From: Liquidambar formosana
Taxonomy: Eukaryota; Streptophyta; Magnoliopsida; Saxifragales; Altingiaceae
Length of the DNA: 64,000 nt
Reading direction: 5' to 3'
Assembly: GCA_039720395.1 (NCBI GenBank)
Contig: CM077823.1
Coordinates: forward strand, 11,984,107 to 12,048,106
Shown here in pieces: positions 47,335 through 59,066 of the stretch. A program made the translations under genes and the position numbers. Within the stretch, counting starts at the first letter, position 1, and every line of letters begins with the position of its first letter. Under the pieces are notes generated by a model, which was given only the letters and a program-made list of their open reading frames with translations, made no database searches and was not told the origin of the DNA.

Positions 47335-49640
47335 CCCCCTTATACTTCAGCAATAGGGGAGGCAATTTCTGAAGTGGGAGGCACTTTGGTGAGATTTGGA
47401 GGCTATGGTAGCCATCCTTAGGGTAGTTTAACCTATATTTTGAGTGAGAGAGTAAGAGAGAGCGCTTGAAGGAAGGCTGGAGCATCGCTTGAAGGCTTGA
47501 AGGAGGTTGTTTCCAGCAACACTTAAGAGGAGGAGGACTCTCAACAGCAGCCACCATAGGTACACCCCTTCCCCTTTCTCTCTTTCATTCAAACTAGGGT
47601 TTTTGCATAGCTTTGCATTACTTCATGTTAAAAGCTTATTGTTTTATCATGTGTTGATGCTTCTAATGCTTAGAATACATGATTAGGATATTGTTTATGG
47701 CTGGTTTTGCATGATATAATGTCATTCTATGTGGTTTTATGAGTGTTTGTGTTTTTAGGGTTTTTTAGAGTCTTTTCTAGGGTTTTACATGGAATAGTCA
47801 TTATTTCATGTTCAAGTTTGTGTCTTTATCATGTCTTGTTGCTTCTATTAGTTAGTATGCATGATTAGGATAATATTCATGGGCTGTTTAGTATGCTAGG
47901 ATGCTATTTCATGTGATTTACTGCCTGTTTGGGACTTTAGGGTTTCCTTATTGCTGAAATTGGTTTTCTACATGAAATAACACTTTTGCATATTGAAGCT
48001 TGTGTTTTTATTGTGTTTTGCTACTTCTATTAGTTAGTATGCATGATTAGGATAATGTTCATGGGCTGTTTAGCATGCTAGGATGCTGTTCCATGTGATT
48101 TAATGCATGTTTGCAATTCTAGGGTTTCTCTTGTGCTGAAATTAGGTTTTTACTTAGAATAGCTATATTTCATGTGCAAGCTTGTGTTTTTATCATGTGT
48201 TGATGCTTCTATTGATTAATATGCATGATTAAAATGATGTCCACAATGAGTTTTGCATGGTTTAGAGTTATTTTATGTGATTTTGAGCACAATTGTGATT
48301 CTAGGGTTTCATTCATCCTTGTATTAGGAAAGTAGCATATAGCATGATAGCTTAGGGTTTTTCTTTGTGTTTTCTTCATAGTTGATATATATGTGCTGCA
48401 TATTTGATAACTATGATATTCTTCTGCATTCATAGTAGTGGATTTTAGTGTTTTTTGCATGTCATTGCATGTAGGGTTGAATTAGGGTTTTAGTTAGCTT
48501 ATGATTCATGTTGTTGCATGACTTGTGGTTGATTTTAAACCTTATTTCAATTCTGTCCAGATCTGTTATTTGTCCTTGATATGATATTTTGAGCATGTGT
48601 TAGCCCATGTTTGGGCATGATAATGGCTTGATTTGGAATCTAGCTTGTTTGGTTGGTATTTTTGGTATGTTTTGCATGGAAATTGCAGGTGCTTTGACAA
48701 GTACAACAGGTGCAACTACCCCACCAATGTGGGGTGGTTATTTTGGCTATTGTGAGATGAAATCTTACAAATAAGGTAATTACCCTATGCAATAGGGTGG
48801 TTACTTTGACAGGTTGCTTTTGCTTAAGGTAAGTAGGGTGTGAGGGTGCCCCCAATTCACCCTTCTTTCCTTCCTTTGAAACTTTCCCTTTCTCCCCCCC
48901 TAGGGTTGTTTCCTAATAGAGGGGTATGGTAGATTCTATAGTTTCCTTTCAATAAAAAATACCTTTTAAATCAAAGTTTCCATCTTTTATCAAAATTCCA
49001 TATTTTACCAAAAGTCTTTTGAGAATCATTTATTTTGGAAACTTACCATGTTTTTACTTAAAAGGAAACCTAGGGTTTACCATAGGCCTTGATTAGGTTA
49101 TAACCCTATTCCCTTTCGAACTACGTGGACTTTGATCCATGTATTTCCATACATGGTACGTAGACGCTCTTCGTGAGGTTCAAGTCCGCCCTAGGATACT
49201 AAGTATCCTAGGTTTTCTCCTATCCCCCTTTCTTTTTTCTATTTTCCTTTGATTTACTTGACTATATGGATGAATGAATAAATGATATGCATGCTGTCTT
49301 GTGATGATAATTTTTGATTTGTGTGTGATTAAGACTTTGATTTAGCCCAATTAAATTAAGAGACCGTTTAGGGCGATATGGGTGCCTATAGGCTTTGCCT
49401 AGAACCTTCCCATATCGTAACTTAGCCTCAGAATCCCCGAATTCTCTGGTTTCCAAAAGACTTTTTGCCTTACCATTTTTAAACGTGGAGTCAATCTTTT
49501 GTTTTCCTAAAACAAAACTGTTTTTTAGGGTTTTCCTTGTTTCCTTTAAAAAATAAGGTGGCGACTCCTTTCCTTTTTTCAAACCAAACCAAAATCTTTT
49601 CGCCAATCCCTCGTGGGCCCGATCTCCGGGGTTCACAGAC

Positions 49641-49658
49641 TGGCGACTCCGCTGGGGA
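49641..49658 (+). other. Primer binding site of the Tat element
   Basis: TGGCGACTCCGCTGGGGA, three bases after the LTR end. TGG start as needed to pair with a tRNA CCA end. Ogre/Tat elements are reported to use tRNA-Arg; the match to a host tRNA was not tested. Confidence 0.75.
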
Positions 49659-50382
49659 TTTGTGGGCTAGACTCTATACAATTTGATTGGGCTAAGTTAA
49701 TTTCTTTTGTTTAATTAAAATCAATCACATTGCATTCGCTTGATTGTGTGCTTTCATTTATTGCATTGTGTGCGCAAACTCTTGCATGTTAGGATCGATG
49801 TCCCTTGCCACTGACGGGCCTAGCCTCAACCTTGGTTTTCCTGATTCCATGAGTTGGGGCGAAAGCTCTCAACCTCTCTTGCCAAGTACCCTTGGGCTTG
49901 CCCTTGGGTATATTAAATGAGTTAAGCACGTACTGCTGGACCTACGCGGCGTTCCTGATGCCACATGTGGTTAGGTATAAAGATTGCTCAAGCAAGTGAA
50001 GGACCCCAGCCTACCCTTATCATTAGTCCATATAGACAGACTTGTAGGACACTATGGTTTCACCCTTATGCACCCACATTGTTTGTAATGATATCATGAC
50101 CGTGTTTGTGATGTGCTTAATGGACAATTAATAGAGGACCTTTGCACCCTATATCCTTAATACGTACCTTTCGCCCATGACCCTTGCAAAGGCGATTGGA
50201 TTAAAAGGGACTAATTGAGTATATATGATGTGAAGTCATTGAGACAAATATGGAAGCCTAGGACATACCCTTAGGATGAGAGACTGATTTTTCCTTTCTT
50301 AGAGGAGTGAGAAGACGTACTGGCTTGGATCTGCGACCAGCAAGGGCGCTTAGTGAAGATTGATTCTACCAACCAGTCAGAC
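49659..50382 (+). other. Untranslated leader of the Tat element
   Basis: About 720 bp between PBS and gag without a long frame. It should hold the packaging signal, but no specific structure was identified. Confidence 0.6.
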
Positions 50383-51636
50383 ATGGCTGATGAAGCAACT
50401 AGTGAAGGGGGTTTTGATGTTGAGACTTGTTTGAAGGCTATCATGACCAAACTTGATTACACCACTGATGTATCCGAGAGAGCATTGAAAATGGCCCAAG
50501 ATATCCAACATAAGATGTCCGAACCCGAACAGAATAATGGCCGTACCACAGGGGATAACACCGAAAATGGGACCCAGTCTGGAGAAGGCACTAAGACCAA
50601 TGATGGGGGAAGCACTCAGCCCAAGGGGAATGAATCACCTGAAGTTTTTAACCTAGAAGGGGGAAGCAAGGGGAAGACCTCTGATACAGACTCTGTGTTG
50701 GCTAGCAAGGTAGAAGCCTTGGAGAGAACTACAAAGGGAATCCGTAGGACAGATGACATAGTGGATGTACGTACCCTATCTTTGTTTCCTCAAGCTCGTA
50801 TTCCACTACAATTCAAGATGCCCGAATTAGAAAAGTTTGATGGAACGGGTTGCCCTAAGACCTATTTGAAGATGTATGTGCGAGCTATGCACCCTCGAGG
50901 AGCAACAGATGAACTCTTGGCCCAAATGTTCCATGAAACCCTAGCCACTTCTGCCTTAAAATGGTTCCTAGCTTTGGATGAGAATAGAACCCAGACTTGG
51001 GAGGACATATGTAACGAGTTTTCAGAGCACTATAAGTACAACACTGAGGTGGATGTCACACGAAGGGACCTAGAGACCACGAAACAAGGGGCTAATGAGA
51101 CTTTCTCCGCTTTCATTACAAGGTGGAGGCAAAAGGCCTCGAAAATGGCAGATAGACCGAATGAGGAAGATCAAATTCAGTTGGTGGTTAAGAACCTATT
51201 GCCGATGTATCACAAGCACCTCTTTGCTCACTACTTCTCTAATTTCAAGGCTCTTATCGGAGCAGGTACACAAGTTGAGGATGCCATTGCCGATGGGTCA
51301 ATCAAGACAGAAGAAGTCCAAAAGAGCCGCAGGCTGAACTTTGTTGGGAAAAACAATGCCGAGGTCAATGCCATAGCCCAACCCATTCAACCTATCTCCC
51401 TAAATGACACCAACCCACCTCGCCAATTCACCGAGCTGCATATGCCACTTGAGAAAGTACTTGAAAAGCTAAAAAGCCGAGGCCTGTTGAAACCTCTCGA
51501 CCCAAGACCACCACCAAACCCATTGCCTAAGAGCTACAGTGAGAATGAATACTGCAGATTCCACCAAGCCAAAGGCCACTCAACTAACCGTTGCTATCGC
51601 CTTAGGCATGAGATCCAAGACTTACTTGACAAATAA
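50383..51636 (+). CDS. gag: Gag of the Tat element (Retrotrans_gag), first part
   Basis: Capsid protein that would form the retrotransposon particle. The first ATG (50383, MADEATSEGGFDVETCLK) is chosen over the upstream GTG of the longer frame. An N-terminal acidic, disordered region (~30-110) is followed by the Retrotrans_gag fold at about 150-330: MPELEKFDGTGCPKTYLKMY, LATSALKWFLALDENRTQTW, FITRWRQKASKMADRPNEED. Near residue 400 a zinc-knuckle variant has Cys-X2-His-X4-His-X4-Cys spacing (CRFHQAKGHSTNRC). A TAA at 51634 ends this part; the same frame continues open to 53393, so the stop may be a mutation or a gag-pol boundary. Confidence 0.9.
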   Translation: MADEATSEGGFDVETCLKAIMTKLDYTTDVSERALKMAQDIQHKMSEPEQNNGRTTGDNTENGTQSGEGTKTNDGGSTQPKGNESPEVFNLEGGSKGKTSDTDSVLASKVEALERTTKGIRRTDDIVDVRTLSLFPQARIPLQFKMPELEKFDGTGCPKTYLKMYVRAMHPRGATDELLAQMFHETLATSALKWFLALDENRTQTWEDICNEFSEHYKYNTEVDVTRRDLETTKQGANETFSAFITRWRQKASKMADRPNEEDQIQLVVKNLLPMYHKHLFAHYFSNFKALIGAGTQVEDAIADGSIKTEEVQKSRRLNFVGKNNAEVNAIAQPIQPISLNDTNPPRQFTELHMPLEKVLEKLKSRGLLKPLDPRPPPNPLPKSYSENEYCRFHQAKGHSTNRCYRLRHEIQDLLDK

Positions 51637-53393
51637 ATCATCTCACCACCAACTCCGCCAAATCGCCCAAATGTTACCCAAAATCCACTTCCCTCTCATA
51701 ATTCATCCAACTCCATAAATGCCATTGAAGCCGACCCATCTCGACCTTGCCTACCCATAAGACAATACACTCCATTACCCATGTCCTTGACCCAAGCCTT
51801 TCACCAATGCTATAACCAAGGCCTTATCATACCTCACCCTCTAAAGCCAAGACCCCAAACATCCCATCAATATTGCCAATACCATGGTATACCCGGCCAT
51901 GACACTGAGGACTGTGCTATATTGAGAAAGGTCGTTCAAGACCTCATTGATCAAAAGACCCTGCAATTGCCGAAGAAGTCCATCCAACAGCAGTTGAAAG
52001 AAAGATATGAAGCAGGAGACCCTCAAGTGGGGTTATTGGGGGAACCTTCAGGGAAATTTGATTACTATGTGCTTTATCCTGATCCATTGCCAAGTGAGCC
52101 CATAATTCCTACGGGCTGGGATGATATACCCGAAGAGGTGCAGATGGAGGACATTGACATGATTGAATGGGATGACCTGATGGGTGACACAAATGAAATT
52201 GATGACATATGGGCTAGTGATGAAGAAATAGACCACATGACAAGAGGGGGCTGCCATTTCAAGCCTCCGCACTTGGAATCTGATAATCCATTGGGTGAGT
52301 TAGATAAGCGCCTTGATGTGCAAGAAGAAGAGGATGAAGTACTCCGACAGTTAAAGAAGACCAATGCCAATATCACCATATGGGGCTTGCTTATGGCCTC
52401 TCACAAACACAGACAGACAGTGCTGAAGTTGTTAAATCAGATACAGGTTCCGGTTGATTTGTCTCCTGAGGGATTGGTGAATCTAGTAAACCCTGCTCCG
52501 AAGAATTCCACTATAGTGTTTACAGAGGCTGACTTACCTAAGAGTGGACCCAGCCACTCCCAAGCTTTGCACATAACCGTTGACACCATGGGGAAAAGGG
52601 TTCCCACAGTTTTGATTGATAATGGTTCCGCACTAAATGTATGTCCCTTGAGAACTGCAACTGTTTTGGGCTTGGGGCCCACTGATTTCACCCCATCTGG
52701 GCAGACAGTGAGGGCGTATGATAATACCCGTAGAGAAGTAATTGGGATGGTCACTTTACCTTTAATCATGGGACCCATGGAGTTCAGAGTGGAGTTTCAA
52801 GTCTTGGATGTGCCGTCATGTTTCAATCTGTTATTGGGAAGGCCTTGGATTCATCCTGCTGGGGCTGTACCATCATCATTGCATCAAAAGGTAAAGTTCC
52901 CACATGAGGGAGCCATTGTTACACTTCAAGGGGACTATGATTTGAAAATGGCGGGAGTACCCGTATGTGAAATAAAACTAGAATCAGTTGGGATACCCTT
53001 GTCTGGGTTTGAGTATGTGCAGTGCATAGAAAAAGAGTTCAAAAAGGAAGAGCCATCACACTATTGCACTTTTTACCCAAGTTCTGATCCAGCATTGGCA
53101 GATAGAGATTTTTGTGACAAGTACTTTACAGAGGGGCCGAATCCTCAGAGCTTGACAACTTGGTACAATTCTGTGGGAAAGAAAAAAGAAGACTGGGTAG
53201 AGCATGTGGATACCGAGGCTATGGTCACCATGTTCCAAGATATGGTTCTTACTTTGGGGGAGTCAGCAATAGAAGATTGCCAAGATTCGTCAATTCACTA
53301 TGCAACCATGCCACTTCGTAATTGGTACCTAGAAGATGGAGCCATTGCAGAGATCCTTGAAGAGGAAGATCATGACCTGCCTGATAGTAGCTT
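51637..53393 (+). CDS. Gag C-terminal / protease segment of the Tat element
   Basis: Open in the gag frame. A first ATG at 51781 (MSLTQAFHQCYNQGL) precedes a second Cys-X2-His-X4-His-X4-Cys variant knuckle (CQYHGIPGHDTEDC). An acidic linker with many Asp and Glu (DDIPEEVQMEDIDMIEWDDL) follows, then the aspartic protease: VPTVLIDNGSALNVCPL with catalytic D-N-G, FRVEFQVLDVPSCFNLLLGR and WIHPAGAVPSSLHQKVKF. This matches the plant gypsy retropepsin type. The frame ends at TAG 53395-53397 unless spliced at 53393/53394. Without initiation at 51781, expression would need readthrough of the TAA at 51634. Confidence 0.85.
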
Positions 53394-53572
53394 GTAGGTT
53401 CCTTAGTTAGAGTATTTCCTGCTTTCAATAAAGTGTGTCCGCCTATCCCATTTTGTGGAGTTAGGAGTCGTTTCATAGTTGTGGCACTAAATTTTGTTTC
53501 CTTTTCAAGTTTGTGTCTTTTTGTTTGTTCCTTTAATGAAGTGTGTTTCTTTTATACATTGTTTGCTTGCAG
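53394..53572 (+). other. Probable intron between protease and RT (Ogre-type)
   Basis: The donor GTAGGTTCC follows AGTAGCTT at 53393, and the acceptor TTTGCTTGCAG ends at 53572 after a T-rich tract. Removal of 179 nt joins a split codon (two bases before, one after) and leaves the frame open into RT, bypassing the TAG at 53395. Ogre elements are known to have an intron at this place. Splicing itself is not shown by sequence. Confidence 0.65.
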
Positions 53573-56500
53573 TGTTTCTGTTCTCTCTTCTATGGATATT
53601 TATGGCATGGATATAGATCCTAGGAATGACGTCCCCCCGGAGCTCGTCGAGCGAAGGAAAAGGGGTGTCACCGAACCTAACATGGATGAATTGGAATCAA
53701 TCAATTTAGGGACAAATGAATTGCCAAAGATAATTAAAATTGGGATAACCCTTTCACCACTTGAAAAAGAAAAGTTGATAGCCCTCTTAAAGGCCAACAT
53801 AACGGCCTTTGCATGGTCTTATGAAGACATGCCCAGCATAGATCCTGACATTGTGCAGCACTTCATCCCCACCAATCCCCTTAAAAAGCCGGTAAAGCAA
53901 AAATTGAGAAGATTGAAACCTGAATGGGCATTGAAGGTAAAGGAGGAAGTAACCAAGTAACTCGATGCGGGGTTCCTACAGGTTGTGGAGTATCCCGAGT
54001 GGTTATCAAATATAGTGCCCGTGCCTAAAAAGGATGGAAAAGTGAGGATGTGTGTGGATTTTCGAGATCTTAATGCAGCAAGCCCTAAGGATGATTTTCC
54101 TTTGCCCCACATTGATGTATTGGTAGATAGTACTGTAGGACATGCGCTCCTCTCTTTTATGGATGGGTTTTCCGGATACAATCAGATAAAGATGGCACCG
54201 CAAGATATGGAGAAAACGGCCTTTATCACACAGTGGGGAACATATTGCTACAAAGTGATGCCGTTCGGTTTGAGAAATACCAGGGCTACCTATCAGAGAG
54301 CTGCTACAACATTGCTGCATGACATGATCCATAAGGAGGTGGAAGTGTATGTGGACGACATGATCGTGAAGTCCGTGGACCGAGAAGGACACTTCATGGC
54401 ACTAGAAAGGTTCCTGGAGCGAGCAAAGAAGTACAACTTGCGGTTGAATCCACAGAAATGTGCCTTTGGTGTCACTGCGGGCAAGTTATTAGGATTTATG
54501 ATCACTCAGAGGGGAATCGAGGTCGATCCGGGAAAAATCAAGGCCATTGTAGAGATGGAGCCGCCTAGCACAGAAAGGCAGATTCGAGGGTTTTTGGGGA
54601 GAATTCAGTACATAAGCAGGTTCATTGCTAATTTGACTATGGTGTGCGAGCCGATTTTCAAGCTGCTTAAGAAAGGTGTGCCGAAGGTATGGAATGAAGA
54701 ATGTCAAGAAGCTTTTGAGATCATCAAAAGGTATTTGAGTAATCCCCCAATTTTAGTCCCTCCGCGACAAGGTGAGCCGTTATTGTTATACTTGACGGTC
54801 ACTGAAACCGCGACGGGAGCTATGCTAGCTCAGTACCTTGAGGGGTCGAAAAGGGAGAATGCCATTTACTACCTAAGCAAGAAGATGACAGACTATGAGG
54901 TGAAGTACAATGCCATAGAGAAGGCTTGTGTGGCTTTGGTATGGGCAACTCAGAAACTCCGTCACTACATGATGTCATACGAGGTTTTCTTGATAAGTCG
55001 AATGGATCCGCTGAAGTATTTGATAGAAAGGCCGGTTTTATCCTATAGAACTGCTCGTTGGTCGATTCTTCTCAATGAATTCGACATAAAGTATGTAACA
55101 CAGAAGTCAGTAAAAGGAAGTGTCATTGCAGATTACTTGGCTAGCTGCCCTGTGGCGTCATCAGAACAATTTAATGACCAATTCCCCGATGAGGATGTCC
55201 TGGAGATTGGAAAGAAGATCTGGAAGGTATACTTCGATGGAGCTGCAAATAAGGGAGGGTATGGGATAGGAGTCCTACTGGTTTCACCTGAAGAAGCATT
55301 TACACCCTTGGCAGTTAAACTAGGGTTTGAAGCAACCAACAACATTGCTGAGTATGAAGCCTGCATCCTCGCGTTGGAAGTTGCACTAGAATTGGGGATC
55401 AAAGAGTTAGAGGTTTTCGGAGATTCAGCCCTGATCATCTGCCAGATAAAGGGAGAGTGGAAGACTCGTGATGAAAAGCTGTTGCCGTATCATGCTTATT
55501 TAGAAGCCTTGACTAAGGAATTTGTGGAAATAGAGTTCAATTATTTGTCAAGAAATAAGAACCAATTTGCTGATGCTTTGGCAACTCTAGCTTCCATGGT
55601 GGAAATCCCGGATGGTGGGAAGGTAAAACCATTGGTGATAGAATGTAGAGAAAAGCTTGTGTATTGCTGCTCTATTCGAGAAGGAGAGTTGAAAGACGGC
55701 CATCCTTGGTACTATGACATCATGAATTTCATTAAGGAGAGGGAGTATCCTGAAGGAGCAACCCGCATTGATAGGAGAACACTGAGGAGACTAGCAAGTC
55801 ACTATGTTTTGTGTGGAGGAAAGCTATACCGGAGGTCATACGATGGGGTCCATCTATTGTGTGTCACTGAGGAAGAAGCCGAACGTCTTGTTAGTGAAAT
55901 CCATGAAGGAGTTGGAGCACCGCACATGAATGGTTATATGCTAGCTAAGAAGATCATGAGGTTGGGTTACTATTGGTCTACAATGGAGAGAGATTGCCAT
56001 GCACATGTTAAGAAGTGTCACAAATGTCAAGTCTTTGCTAATGGACAACACTTACCTTCCATGCCTTTAACAAGTATGTCGTCACCTTGGCCGTTTGCAG
56101 TGTGGGGAATAGATATAATTGGACAGATTAAGCCGAAAGCCTCCAATGGGCATGAGTACATCTTGGTAGCTATCGATTACTTCACTAAGTGGGTAGAGGC
56201 AGCATCTTTCAAGACCCTGAACGCCAAGAAGGTAGCACAGTTCATACAGCTCAACATCATCTACAGGTATGGGATACCCCATGAGATCATTTCAGACAAT
56301 AGTCAGCACTTTCAGAAAGAAACCAAGGAGCTTTTGCAGAAATACAACATAGTGCACCATCTATCTTCCCCTTATCGCCCGCAGACTAATGGAGCAGTGG
56401 AGGCCGCCAACAAGAATGTTAAGAAGATATTACAGAAAACAGCTGATACCTACACTGATTGGCATGAGAAGTTACCCTTAGCTTTGTGGGGCTATAGAAC

Positions 56501-56951
56501 ATCTGTGAGATCGTCAACAGGGGCTACCCCTTATTCCTTAGTGTATGGGATGGAGGCAGTTTTGCCTATTGAGTTGGAGGTACCGTCATTACGGGTTGCC
56601 ATAGAAAGTCAGATAGCAGAAGCAGATTGGGTTAAGAGTCGTTATAATGAGCTGGCATTGCTCGATGAAAGGCGATTGAGGGCCTTGTATCATGTGCAGG
56701 GATATCAGCGAAGGGTTGCAAGAGCATTCAACAAGCATGTCAAAGACCGAGGTTTGAAGACAGGGGATTTGGTGTTGAAAGAAATCAGAGCTCAAATTTT
56801 TGATCCACGAGGGAAGTTCAAACCAAATTGGGGTGGTCCGTATGTTATCAAAGAGATATTGCCAGCAGGGGCTGTTCGCCTCATGGATTTGGATGGAATT
56901 GAGTTCGCTCGCCCTACCAATTTGGATCAATTGAAGAAGTATTATGTGTAA
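53573..56951 (+). CDS. pol: Pol: reverse transcriptase, two RNase H domains and integrase of the Tat element
   Basis: Open from the proposed acceptor to TAA-terminated VTK at 53958 (one premature stop, apparently replacing a Gln), then open to TAA 56949. RT: FVPKKDGK-like VPVPKKDGKVRMCVDFRDLN, FMDGFSGYNQIKM, MPFGLRNTRATYQRA and YVDD at the catalytic site. The first RNase H (LLLYLTVTETATGAMLAQ) has lost the usual first Asp. A second RVT_3-like RNase H has YFDGAANKGGYGIG, NIAEYEACILALEVAL, VFGDSALIICQIKG and NQFADALATLAS. Integrase: zinc HHCC (HEGVGAPHMNGY, CHAHVKKCHKCQVF), core D in GIDIIGQ, IISDNSQHF, NGAVEAANKNVKKIL. It ends in a basic GPYVIKE motif, without an obvious chromodomain. Dual RNase H supports Tat. 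Confidence 0.92.
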
Positions 56952-57027
56952 GGCCTGCTAGGTTGAAAACCCACAAGGGCGGCCTAGGCAAAAGTTAAGG
57001 CAGTTGAACTACGAGGGCCTGATTCCC

Positions 57028-57100
57028 CATTCCTAAAAAAAAAAAAAAAAAAAAAAAGAGAGAGAGAAGAAAAAGAAAAGAAAAAATGAAAAAAATTGAA
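57028..57100. repeat. Purine-rich low-complexity run after pol
   Basis: (A)n followed by (GA)n and AAAAGAAAAG. Could be a polypurine tract in origin but lies far from the 3' LTR. Confidence 0.7.
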
Positions 57101-57289
57101 AAAAGGATGGGGATACGTAGGCAGCCCATAAAGTTACCTTGGGTGCGGTCCAAACAACACCACAACAACAAATCTCAAAATTGAATTATTATTGGCAATT
57201 CATTTAGAACTAATTGATTGACATAGCAATTTATTGATGTTAGATAAAGAACTATTGACATGCCATAGATAACCTATTTCTAAAAGTCT

Positions 57290-58590
57290 TCAAGTCTTTT
57301 TGTTTTTCTTCAGAGTCTCTTGGTTTGCTTTCTGTTCCTTTCTTTCAAGTCTTTGCTTCTTTCGCAAGTCATGAGCATGTGCTGCTTCCACTGCCTCCAG
57401 AATGTCTTCCCTGCAAAACCCAAGTCTTGTGTCCTTGATAAGGTCATAAATCCTTTCCCTGCGTATGGTTTCTCTTTCACCCAAGCTATTCTTTAACCAT
57501 GTCTTGTATTCAGGGCTCATGACATAAGGCCCATCAGTGTTCTCAACTCGAGTCAGTTTCAGTTGGTCAGTTTCAGTTGGTCAGTCCATCTAGTCTTGGC
57601 CCACTTAACCATTGTGGGGCCTACAGGTTCGACAGAATGATCAAATACCACAGGAGTAGGTATGGTTTGCATGGCACCCATTTGACGAAGGATTCTTGAA
57701 GTCCAATAGAATGAAGTTGACCTCAACCCTATGAGTTTGACCATAGCACACCCAGAAGTTCGAAGAAGAATTTGTTCCTTGCATCCCCATATGAGGACAA
57801 ACCACTTAATGTTCCGCCATGAGAGAGTTTGGAAGTACCCTAACCATTCCCTCAAAGAAAATTGACCAGGAAGTTCAACTCGACGGCAGCAGTAATGTTG
57901 AGGTTTGTATGGATTGATGGTGGTAAGAGACAAGAAGTTAAGCCTTTCAAGAAGCCACATCTGCAGTAGAATGGGGCTCCCTCCTAATGGGGCTTGTGAG
58001 TTATCATGAGCTTTGTCTAAGCTATTCAGGGTTTCAGCTAGCACTATGGGAATCAGGTTGTTGTGTTCAAGAAGAAAAGGGATCATTTCACAAATTTGAA
58101 TAGGGACATAGAGAGTCCCCGTGGAGATAAGGAAGCGACCAACCAAGCAGAAAACAAGAGCATGTTGAGTAGAAAGGTTGAAATTCAGGGTACCTTTGCT
58201 ATCATGAGCCAAAAAGGAAGTTGCTATTTCCATGAGATTCACCGTGTGATCCTTCACAAATATGGAGACCTCTTGTTGAAAAATCCCAAGGAAGTTGGAG
58301 AAGGAAATCATGTAACTTGAGTGTGGAGTAGGGAGGATGAAAGGTCCTACAGGTGAAACTCCATACAGCGCGCAGAACTCTTCCATTGTTGGGCATAGCT
58401 CTTCATAGTTGAAACGGAATACATGAAGTTGGGGATCCCAAAAATATGTAGCAGCAGTAAGAAGAGGGGTTTCAAGCTTCACATGCATCAAAGAAAGCAA
58501 CGGATCCAAGCAGTAGCGCTTGAACTCCTTCCTTGCCCCCACACTCATAACTTTCAGAAAACCACTCAAGAGTTTGTCTAGGGCTTCCAT
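57290..58590 (-). pseudogene. Antisense ORF 1 of the Tat element, DUF7745 / plant-mobile-domain-like, frameshifted
   Basis: A 343-codon frame starting MEALDKLLSGFLKV. The plant-mobile-type core shows ATYFWDPQLHVFRFNYEELC, PTMEEFCALYGVSP, STQHALVFCLVGRFLIS and RVELPGQFSLREWLGYF. A stop at 57559 follows WTDQLKLTN. A 14-nt direct duplication (TCAGTTTCAGTTGG at 57553 and 57567) causes it, and the C-terminal frame resumes as VENTDGPYVMSPEYKTWL and runs to 57290 with a basic coiled coil (ERKEQKANQETLKKNKK). The shift is best explained by the duplication. Function of PMD/DUF7745 proteins carried by retroelements is unknown; host relatives act in silencing and meristem maintenance. A TATA box lies just upstream. 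Confidence 0.72.
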
Positions 58591-58638
58591 AACTTGCTCT
58601 CAATGAATGTTAGTAGGGCTTGAGACCCCTTGGATGTG

Positions 58639-58646
58639 CTTTTATA
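58639..58646 (-). promoter_or_regulatory. TATA box of antisense gene 1
   Basis: Minus-strand TATAAAAG in CCTATAAAAGCACATCC. It lies 49 bp upstream of the ATG at 58590 and 87 bp downstream of the 80-bp palindrome. Short leader implied. Confidence 0.55.
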
Positions 58647-58733
58647 GGAAAAAATTCGGAAATCCGTGTTTTGGAAGGAGGAATCCCGTCAAAATAGGAA
58701 GTTTCCTAAAAACAGGCGAAACACCGCTTCGGG

Positions 58734-58813
58734 CTCGGGTGACCACCCAGGCCTGGGCGGCTAGCCGCCTGGGCCTAGGCGGCTAGCCGCCCAGCCCCAG
58801 GTGGTCACCCGAG
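58734..58813. repeat. 80-bp compound palindrome upstream of antisense gene 1
   Basis: CTCGGGTGACCACCC ... GTGGTCACCCGAG arms with two GGCGGCTAGCCGCC cores, the most symmetric copy in the window. It is not in an LTR, yet nearly identical to the U3 palindrome at 47060-47139. Confidence 0.9.
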
Positions 58814-59066
58814 ACCGCCGTCTTGTTTCGCCCATTTTTGCCTTGTTATGCCTTCATTTGGCTCTTTTGTGATGTTTTGACTCTTTTGTGCTTGATTTAA
58901 GCCCATTTTTCACTCAATACAAGATCATATCATTGCAATAAAGTTCAACATAGATTCATCAAGTATCCATAATAAAGGTTCAAGGTTGGGAATTGAAATT
59001 CCTAATTAATACATAACAAGATAGATAGAAAGATTCCAAACATTCCTAACAAGAGGTGAGTGAAAC

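Larger units (their letters stand above)
46353..49637 (+). repeat. 5' LTR of the Tat element
   Basis: 3285 bp, TGTCACACCCTATTTTTGCC to GGGGTTCACA. U3 holds the 80-bp palindrome (47060-47139), followed by TATAAATA at 47327-47334. Its first 131 bases match the 3' LTR start at 63870 with very few differences, which suggests a young insertion. Confidence 0.92.

Noticed and set aside
50353..50382. Upstream GTG start for gag
   Set aside because: Plant translation starts at ATG; the first in-frame ATG is at 50383.
54006..54392. Minus-strand frames opposite pol (several, 53.6-56.9 kb)
   Set aside because: All lie exactly opposite conserved RT, RNase H and integrase blocks and have no promoter or motif of their own.
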